64,000 bases of DNA. Origin: Chitinophaga agrisoli (GTDB lineage Bacteria; Bacteroidota; Bacteroidia; Chitinophagales; Chitinophagaceae). The notes under the pieces are model-generated. The model searched no databases. It worked only from the letters and a program-made list of their open reading frames with translations, and had not been told where the DNA came from. Numbering within the stretch: position 1 is the stretch's first letter; each line of letters begins with the position of its first letter. This document shows, in pieces, positions 58,352 through 64,000 of the stretch. The position numbers and the translations under genes are program-made. The stretch lies in assembly GCF_008386695.1 (NCBI RefSeq), contig NZ_VUOC01000002.1:364481-428480 (forward strand), in the 5' to 3' direction.

Positions 58352-58390
58352 CGTACAACAGTCAATCAAAATAACGGAGGGCAAAAAAAA

Positions 58391-58414
58391 CCGGGAATGC
58401 GGGAACATCCCCGG
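58391..58414 (+). promoter_or_regulatory. Hairpin between the fecR and susC homologues
   Basis: CCGGGAATG and CATCCCCGG form a 9-bp stem with one mismatch and a 6-nt loop, 72 bp before the SusC start. There is no T-run, so it is not a normal terminator. It may limit read-through or lie in the SusC leader. Confidence 0.4.
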
Positions 58415-58486
58415 CGCATTTGGCTCGTCCTGATAAATCATGCCCGGAACGGCAATTATTATTAACTCACCAAACATCGCAAAAGT

Positions 58487-61400
58487 ATGTATTTTTTTTA
58501 CAGTGGTAAAAGGAGGCCGCGGCTTCCTTTCAAGCTACGACTATTCCTCCGCGCTATGAAGCTAACAGTCGTTTTTCTTATGCTGGCACTGGGCGTTTAC
58601 GCCTCCGGTTATTCGCAGCAAGTGACAGTCTCCGGTAAAAGCCTCCCGCTTGAAAAAGTGTTCAGGATGATTGAACAGCAAACCGGCTATGCATTTTTTT
58701 ATAACAATGTAGATATCGGCAAGGCGCCGGCCATCGACCTGTCCGTCAGGAATGTAAGCCTGGAATCCGCATTGGACCAGGCGCTGAACGGACAGCCCCT
58801 TGCATATACCATACTGGGCAGAACCATTTTTATCCGATCGGCCGCCAGGCCAACCGCTGCCGCGCCAACGGCAGATAATATTAAGGCACAGGGCGTAGTC
58901 GTGGACGCCACCAGCGGACAACCACTGGTAGGCGTAACCGTGCAGGTAAAAGGCGGCACGGGCGGCACCACCACTGATGCAGCGGGCAAATTCAGTCTGT
59001 CTGTGCCCGAGGGCGCTACACTCGTTGTCTCTTACCTGGGCTTTGGAAAACAAGAAGTAAAAGCCACAGACGGCATGCTGCGGATTGCGCTGATAGCCAC
59101 CAATACAGGCCTTAACCAGGTAGTGGTGATAGGATATGGCACAGAGAAAAAGAAAGATCTTACCGGCGCTATTGCTTCCGTAAAAGCGGAAGATCTTACC
59201 CGTACCGCTTCCAACAGCTTTACCACCGCTATCCAGGGAAAAGTGCCGGGCGTGTTCATTTCACAAACCGGTGGCGCGCCGGGCGCTGCGGCCTCTGTAC
59301 GCATCCGGGGCGTGGGCACTACCGGCGGCAACCAACCGCTATATGTGGTGGACGGCTTTCCTATTAACGGTGATGGTATGTCTGTGCCAGGCAGCTCATC
59401 CCGTGTGGACGGCATGTCTATCGTAAATCCTAATGATATTGCCTCTATAGAAGTACTGAAAGACGCTGCCGCTGCGGCTATCTACGGATCGCGCGCGGCG
59501 AATGGCGTGGTGCTCGTTACCACCAAACGGGGAAAAGAAGGCAAGGTAGATGTTAACCTGAACGCGTATACGGGGTTCACCCAGTTATGGAGAAAGCCCG
59601 CTTTTATGAATGGAGAAGAGTTTGCCAGGATGGCCAATGAATTATACACCAACTCCGGCATGACGCCCAACCCGCAGTGGGCCGATCCCGCCTCCTTTGG
59701 TAAAGGCACAGATATGATAGACGAGATCTTCCGTACTGCGCCCCTGCAGAACTACGATCTAAGTTTTGCCGGCGGCTCCCAGAATCTGAGGACCCGGCTT
59801 TCCCTGGGATACACCAACCAGGACGGCACCATGATAGGCACCGCCTATAAGCGGTATACCGCCAGGCTCACTGCCGATCTTAAAGCCAATAGCCGGCTCA
59901 GTTTTGGTGGTACCCTCGCCTTTGCGGCTACAGACTCCAAGGGACAGAATACGGATGCTATGCAGGGCGGCATCTTTAACCTTGCACAACAGTTTTTTCC
60001 CACACTGAACAGGGATTCCGTATTCTTTGGTCCCGGCGGCTATTACACCAAAGATGGCGACAACCCTATTCTGAAAGCCGCTTCCATCGACAACCGGCTG
60101 AGGAACTACCGGTTTTACGGCAATGTGTTTGGCGAGCTGGAAATTGTAAAAGGCCTGAAGTTCAGGACCAGCATAGGCCTGGATATGAACAGCAACCGGG
60201 CCTCTTCCTGGGAAGGACAGGCCGTACGCGGATTTTATATACACCCACGGGCAACGTTGAATGAACGGTTTGACCAGGGACTGACAGCGCTGATCGAAAA
60301 CACCCTTTCGTATTCCAGGTCCTTTGGCGATCATAACATATCCGCCGTAATAGGCCAAACCGCCCAAAGCATCAAAAACGGCTGGATCTCCGCCGCCGGT
60401 AACGGTTTCCAGAATGAAGCATTGCAGGTGATCAATGGCAGCGATGTAAGCCTGCGTACTGCCAGCGGCACAGATACTTATGCTACGCTGGCCTCTTACC
60501 TGGGCCGCGTTAACTATTCCTATAAGAGCAAATACCTGCTCTCCGCCAGTTTGCGCCGGGACGGCTCCTCCAATTTTGGCCCCAATAACAAATGGGGCAA
60601 TTTCCCTGCGGTATCCGCCGGCTGGCGCCTTTCTGAAGAAACGTTCATGAAACCGCTGGCCAATGTGGTGAGCGACCTGAAGATCCGTGGCAGCTGGGGA
60701 CAGCTGGGTAACGACGCCATACCCGCATTTGGCTACCTGAGCACCATCCGCAGCGGCTCGAATACGGATAACTATGTGTTTGGCGCCGGCGCACAAAACA
60801 TCGTGATCGGCTCTACTATGACCAGGCCCGGTAATCCCGATCTGAAATGGGAAGCCACCGAGCAGACGGATATCGGCCTGGATGCCTCTTTCCTGGCAGA
60901 CCGGCTCTATTTCACCGCAGACTATTTTGTAAAAAACACCAAGGGCATGCTGATAAGCCTCCCTGTTTCACTGGAGGCAGGCTTCCAGAACGCGCCCACC
61001 GTAAACGGCGGGCAGGTGCAGAACAGCGGTATTGAGCTATTGCTGGGCTACCGGGACGATATAGGCGCACTGCATTTTGATATAAGCGGCAACGTAGCCA
61101 CGCTGAAGAACGTGGTGAAAAGCCTGGGTGTGGGCCAGCCCATTGTAGGGCCTACCCTGCCCGGTACTGCTATGACCATGACCTATACCCAGGCGGGACA
61201 GCCCATTGGCTATTACCGCGGCTATATTGTAGATGGCGTATATCAAACGGATGCGGAGGTAGACAAAAGTTTCCAGCCCAATGCCATTGCAGGCGATTTC
61301 CGCTACAGGGATGTGAACGGCGATAAAGCCCTTACCGATGCCGATAAGGTAAAGATCGGCAAGCCCTGGCCTGATTTCACCTACGGCCTTAACCTGAATG

Positions 61401-61891
61401 CCACCTGGAAAGGATTTGATCTGAACCTGATGCTGCAGGGCGTAGCTGGCAACCAGATCTACCATGCCAATAAAGTGTCCAACTATCCCATGAAATACTT
61501 TAACGGCAATGGTATCGTAAACGGCGTAAAAGATGTGCTGAACCACTGGACACCCGGCAGCGGGGTCAATGACCAGCCAGGCCTGAAGTATACGGACGCC
61601 AATGGTAATTATGTAAACGCCTCTTCCTTCTTCGTGGAAAACGGCGATTATATGCGCCTCCGCAACGTGGTGATAGGATATGCGCTGCCCGCCAGCCTGC
61701 TGCAAAAAAATCCATCCGCCATGCTCAAGAGCGTAAGGGTATACGTAAGCGCACAAAACCTGTTCACCTTTACCGGGTACTCCGGTTTTGATCCTGAAAT
61801 AGGCAATACGGACCCGCTGAATTCCGGTATAGACACCGGCGTTTTTCCGCAGCCCAGGACTTTTATGGTGGGCATCAATGTTGGTTTCTGA
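58487..61891 (+). CDS. SusC/RagA-type TonB-linked outer-membrane transporter with STN signalling domain
   Basis: 1134 residues. ATG 58487 gives a basic leader before the signal peptide; ATG 58556 (MKLTVVFLMLALGVYASGYS) would also work. After the signal come the STN domain (LPLEKVFRMIEQQTGYAFFY, residues 50-115), a carboxypeptidase-regulatory-like domain (GVVVDATSGQPLVGVTVQVK, GKFSLSVPEGATLVVSYLGF), the plug with the SusC box (GYGTEKKKDLTGAIASVKAE, IRGVGTTGGNQPLYVVDGFP) and the beta-barrel (TGYSGFDPEIGNTD near the end). The STN domain indicates transcriptional signalling through FecR. With the SusD gene 23 bp downstream it forms a glycan import complex. The ligand cannot be told. Confidence 0.96.
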   Translation: MYFFYSGKRRPRLPFKLRLFLRAMKLTVVFLMLALGVYASGYSQQVTVSGKSLPLEKVFRMIEQQTGYAFFYNNVDIGKAPAIDLSVRNVSLESALDQALNGQPLAYTILGRTIFIRSAARPTAAAPTADNIKAQGVVVDATSGQPLVGVTVQVKGGTGGTTTDAAGKFSLSVPEGATLVVSYLGFGKQEVKATDGMLRIALIATNTGLNQVVVIGYGTEKKKDLTGAIASVKAEDLTRTASNSFTTAIQGKVPGVFISQTGGAPGAAASVRIRGVGTTGGNQPLYVVDGFPINGDGMSVPGSSSRVDGMSIVNPNDIASIEVLKDAAAAAIYGSRAANGVVLVTTKRGKEGKVDVNLNAYTGFTQLWRKPAFMNGEEFARMANELYTNSGMTPNPQWADPASFGKGTDMIDEIFRTAPLQNYDLSFAGGSQNLRTRLSLGYTNQDGTMIGTAYKRYTARLTADLKANSRLSFGGTLAFAATDSKGQNTDAMQGGIFNLAQQFFPTLNRDSVFFGPGGYYTKDGDNPILKAASIDNRLRNYRFYGNVFGELEIVKGLKFRTSIGLDMNSNRASSWEGQAVRGFYIHPRATLNERFDQGLTALIENTLSYSRSFGDHNISAVIGQTAQSIKNGWISAAGNGFQNEALQVINGSDVSLRTASGTDTYATLASYLGRVNYSYKSKYLLSASLRRDGSSNFGPNNKWGNFPAVSAGWRLSEETFMKPLANVVSDLKIRGSWGQLGNDAIPAFGYLSTIRSGSNTDNYVFGAGAQNIVIGSTMTRPGNPDLKWEATEQTDIGLDASFLADRLYFTADYFVKNTKGMLISLPVSLEAGFQNAPTVNGGQVQNSGIELLLGYRDDIGALHFDISGNVATLKNVVKSLGVGQPIVGPTLPGTAMTMTYTQAGQPIGYYRGYIVDGVYQTDAEVDKSFQPNAIAGDFRYRDVNGDKALTDADKVKIGKPWPDFTYGLNLNATWKGFDLNLMLQGVAGNQIYHANKVSNYPMKYFNGNGIVNGVKDVLNHWTPGSGVNDQPGLKYTDANGNYVNASSFFVENGDYMRLRNVVIGYALPASLLQKNPSAMLKSVRVYVSAQNLFTFTGYSGFDPEIGNTDPLNSGIDTGVFPQPRTFMVGINVGF

Positions 61892-61914
61892 TCTAACTGT
61901 TAAATGAAAAAGAC

Positions 61915-63441
61915 ATGAACGTATTTAGTAAATATTTTATCGTTCTCCTGCTTATAGCCATGGCATCCTGCACTTCCGATTTCCTGACGGTAACGCCAAA
62001 GGATGTGCTGACAGACGCCAACTTCTTTGTTACGGCCGCCGATGCGGAATCCGCGCTGATAGGCGCCTATGGGCAACTACAGGAAGAATCTACTTTTGGC
62101 AACGTAGTGGACGCCGCCAACCTTGACTGGACCATGAGCGGAGACCTGTATGAGCAGGACCAGAATACCCCCAGGGTAGAACTGGAGATGTTAAGCCTGC
62201 CGGCCAACAATCTTTATATCGAGCAAATGTATACGGGTTTGTACAGAGGGGTGGCCCGCGCGAATTTCGTGATCAGCAGAACGGGTAAGATGACGGGGAT
62301 TGACGCTGCGGAGCAGGCGCTGATCGTGGCCCAGGCTAAATTCTTACGCGCCATTTATTACTATAAGCTCGTTACCTATTTTGGCGGCGTATCGCTGGTA
62401 GTGGATGAGCTGAACGCATCTTCCAAACTGGATATTCCCCGCTCCCCTGCCGCTGATGTATGGAAACTGATCATCAGCGACCTGCAGGAAGCCGCCGGTG
62501 TGCTGCCGGTTAACTGGTCCAATGCAAACGACCTGGGACGGGCAACCAAAGGCGTTGCGCTGGCCTACCTGGCAAAATGTTACCTGTGGCAGGAGAACTG
62601 GGCGGAAGCCGTGAAGGCCAGCGAAACCATCATCAGCTCCAATGCCTATGAGCTACTGCCGGATTTCAGGAGCGTGTTCCTGGAAACCAACGAGAATAAC
62701 CGGGAGATGGTGTTCTCTACCCAATACGCTTCCGTAAGCAATGGCATAGAAGGCAACCAGCTGGATGTAAGGTCTGCCCCCAGGGGAGCCGCCCCCGAAT
62801 TCATAGGCAGGGGCGCCAACAGTAATTTTGTGCCGCAAACCGCGTGGATCGATGCTTTTGAGAAAGGGCTTGACGGCAAAATAAAGGACCAGCGCTACTG
62901 GGGCGTGATCATAGGTCCCGGCGAACATCACCAGGAAATGACGGATTTCGTGATGCCGCTCACTTTCCCCAACAGCTATACGAAAACAGGTTATATCGTT
63001 ACCAAATACTGGCAAAAGGCGTCTGTAGTAGCCTCTGGCCTTAATGCGCCTATTGTGCGTTATGCAGAAGTGTTGCTGAACTATGCAGAAGCGCTGAATG
63101 AGACCAACCGTTCTCAAGAAGCCATGGAACAGGTAAACAAAATAAGGGCCCGCGCCGGGCTGGATCCCAAACCGCTGCAGCTTTCCAAAGCAGCCACGCT
63201 AGATGCTATATTCTATGAGCGGCGCATGGAATTTGTATGGGAGCCTGCCGGCGCCTTCAGTGATCTTAACAGAAGGAACCGCTTTATGGATTTTATCAAA
63301 GCCAACCGGGCAGATTATAACAAGATCGATGTGGGCAGCAAGCCTTGGCTGAATCAACGTCCTATCCTGCTGCCCATACCATTGGGCGCATGGAATGTAA
63401 ATAAGTCGCTGACACAGAACCCGGGATATCCCGCATTTTAA
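61915..63441 (+). CDS. SusD/RagB-family glycan-binding lipoprotein
   Basis: 508 residues. The signal YFIVLLLIAMASC has its lipidated Cys at residue 19, followed by TSDFLTVTPKDVLTDANFF, the usual SusD start. TPR-type helices surround AKFLRAIYYYKLVTYFGGVSL and GRATKGVALAYLAKCYLWQE, and the C-terminus has LNYAEALNE, IRARAGLD, IFYERRMEFVWEPAGAFSDL and an end typical of the family (LLPIPLGAWNVN, NPGYPAF). It caps the SusC barrel on the cell surface and binds the glycan. Confidence 0.96.
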   Translation: MNVFSKYFIVLLLIAMASCTSDFLTVTPKDVLTDANFFVTAADAESALIGAYGQLQEESTFGNVVDAANLDWTMSGDLYEQDQNTPRVELEMLSLPANNLYIEQMYTGLYRGVARANFVISRTGKMTGIDAAEQALIVAQAKFLRAIYYYKLVTYFGGVSLVVDELNASSKLDIPRSPAADVWKLIISDLQEAAGVLPVNWSNANDLGRATKGVALAYLAKCYLWQENWAEAVKASETIISSNAYELLPDFRSVFLETNENNREMVFSTQYASVSNGIEGNQLDVRSAPRGAAPEFIGRGANSNFVPQTAWIDAFEKGLDGKIKDQRYWGVIIGPGEHHQEMTDFVMPLTFPNSYTKTGYIVTKYWQKASVVASGLNAPIVRYAEVLLNYAEALNETNRSQEAMEQVNKIRARAGLDPKPLQLSKAATLDAIFYERRMEFVWEPAGAFSDLNRRNRFMDFIKANRADYNKIDVGSKPWLNQRPILLPIPLGAWNVNKSLTQNPGYPAF

Positions 63442-63459
63442 CCCAAACCGGAAATATGT

Positions 63460-64000
63460 ATGAAGAAACTGATCGTTCTATTGTTAGCAGCCGTGTTACA
63501 CAATGCGGCCAATTGCCTGGCCCAGGACCTTACCGCCGATTCCGCGCGCATTGATAAACTGCCTGCCCTCCCCTTCCTGCCGGAACCACTGGTACTGGAT
63601 GAAGGAGGCAGGAATGTACCGGTAACCTCGCCCCAGCAATGGGAGCAGCGGAAAGCCGAGATCAAAAAACAGTACCAGTATTGGGTATCCGGCGCCGTAC
63701 CGCCGGCCCCGGGAAAGATAACGGCAAAAGTATTATCAGAAACGATGTCTGGCAGCGTAAAACTGCGCCTGGTAGAATTATCATTCGGTCCGGGCAACCG
63801 TGCTAAAATGACGCTGGAACTGATGATACCGCCGGCGACAAAGCCGCTGCCTGTTTTTATGACACAGTGGAATCACCGCGGCTGGGCGCAGATAGCGGTA
63901 CGCAGGGGATATATAGCCTGCGTTTACGCCGGAGCGGATAATAAAGATGATACAAAGAACTATAACGAGATATTTGCGGGTTACGATTTTGCCACGCTGA
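63460..64000 (+). CDS. Secreted alpha/beta hydrolase of a polysaccharide utilisation locus, CE15/acetyl-esterase-like (partial)
   Basis: 180 residues are visible from ATG 63460; the frame is open at the right edge. The signal peptide (KLIVLLLAAVLHNAANCLAQ) is followed by a linker with LPALPFLPEPLVLDEGGRNV and a domain that starts QQWEQRKAEIKKQYQYWVSG, then LRLVELSFGPGNRAKMTLEL, MIPPATKPLPVFMTQW and RGYIACVYAGADNKDD. This order (QYxxWVxGxxP, GYxxCxYxGxD, NYxxIF) is that of Bacteroidota esterases related to glucuronoyl and acetylxylan esterases. The catalytic serine lies beyond the window. It is 18 bp after the SusD gene, so part of that operon; the substrate is probably a decorated xylan-like polysaccharide. 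Confidence 0.75.
   Translation, partial: MKKLIVLLLAAVLHNAANCLAQDLTADSARIDKLPALPFLPEPLVLDEGGRNVPVTSPQQWEQRKAEIKKQYQYWVSGAVPPAPGKITAKVLSETMSGSVKLRLVELSFGPGNRAKMTLELMIPPATKPLPVFMTQWNHRGWAQIAVRRGYIACVYAGADNKDDTKNYNEIFAGYDFATL

Noticed and set aside
59759-61756. Minus-strand frames of 345 and 239 codons
   Set aside because: Antisense shadows of the SusC barrel; no domain.

Overview
The window reads as chromosomal DNA of a Bacteroidota bacterium, most likely a soil-type Chitinophagaceae (Chitinophaga-like). Support comes from a SusC/SusD pair controlled by an ECF sigma factor and a FecR anti-sigma factor, a CHU_C (gliding-motility/type IX secretion) C-terminal domain, DUF6443-type Rhs proteins, a GH92 mannosidase, promoters of the TTG-N19-TAnnTTTG type, and A-rich rather than Shine-Dalgarno leaders. 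The genus is an inference. I see no tRNA, rRNA, CRISPR array, transposase or phage gene.

Layout. (1) 1-8134, minus strand: one giant secreted surface protein that runs off the left edge. More than half of what is visible is a 273-bp (91-residue) cadherin/VCBS-like tandem repeat, about 17 copies. (2) 8526-13271: an Rhs polymorphic toxin with a PAAR-like N-terminus and a DNA/RNA non-specific endonuclease tip, followed by a SUKH-type immunity gene. (3) 13275-20663: a Kup K+ transporter, a PepSY-like periplasmic protein, a TauE/SafE permease whose start codon lies in a perfect hairpin, a decayed stretch with 45-bp repeats and a LamG remnant, a GH92 mannosidase and a DUF6000-like protein. (4) 20889-31119: peroxide and redox genes: KatG, a MOSC/flavin reductase/ferredoxin fusion, a DUF3606 protein, MmgE/PrpD, an iron-permease-like protein, an alpha/beta hydrolase, an SDR, a DsbA-like protein and a manganese catalase. 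(5) 31344-39229: housekeeping and surface genes: DUF2652 cyclase-like protein, UbiG-like methyltransferase, VOC protein, seven-bladed propeller lipoprotein, lipoprotein beta-carbonic anhydrase and an alginate-lyase-like enzyme between two copies of one accessory domain. (6) 39298-52581: a 1624-residue PKD/CHU_C protein divergent from a two-gene secreted Rhs system. The second Rhs protein ends in an HExxH metallopeptidase-like tip, and the next gene encodes a small AT-rich protein with a signal peptide, the candidate immunity protein. (7) 52702-56325: a FimB/Mfa2-like lipoprotein, a 929-bp intergenic region with three matches to an 18-bp TetR-type palindrome, a YkgB-like membrane protein and a secreted protein of unknown function. 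(8) 56470-64000: the start of a polysaccharide utilisation locus: ECF sigma, FecR, SusC with an STN signalling domain, SusD, and the first part of a secreted esterase-like alpha/beta hydrolase that runs off the right edge.

How the genes fit together. The window has two independent toxin/immunity modules whose predicted compartments differ: a nuclease with a cytoplasmic SUKH protein, and a metallopeptidase-like tip with an exported partner. It has two unrelated H2O2-degrading enzymes 7 kb apart, a glycan-harvesting locus with sigma/anti-sigma control, and two very large repeat-built surface proteins. The least explained features are the exported Rhs/immunity module, the TetR-type operator cluster without a regulator in the window, the start-codon hairpin of the TauE gene, and the repeat-rich scar upstream of the GH92 gene.
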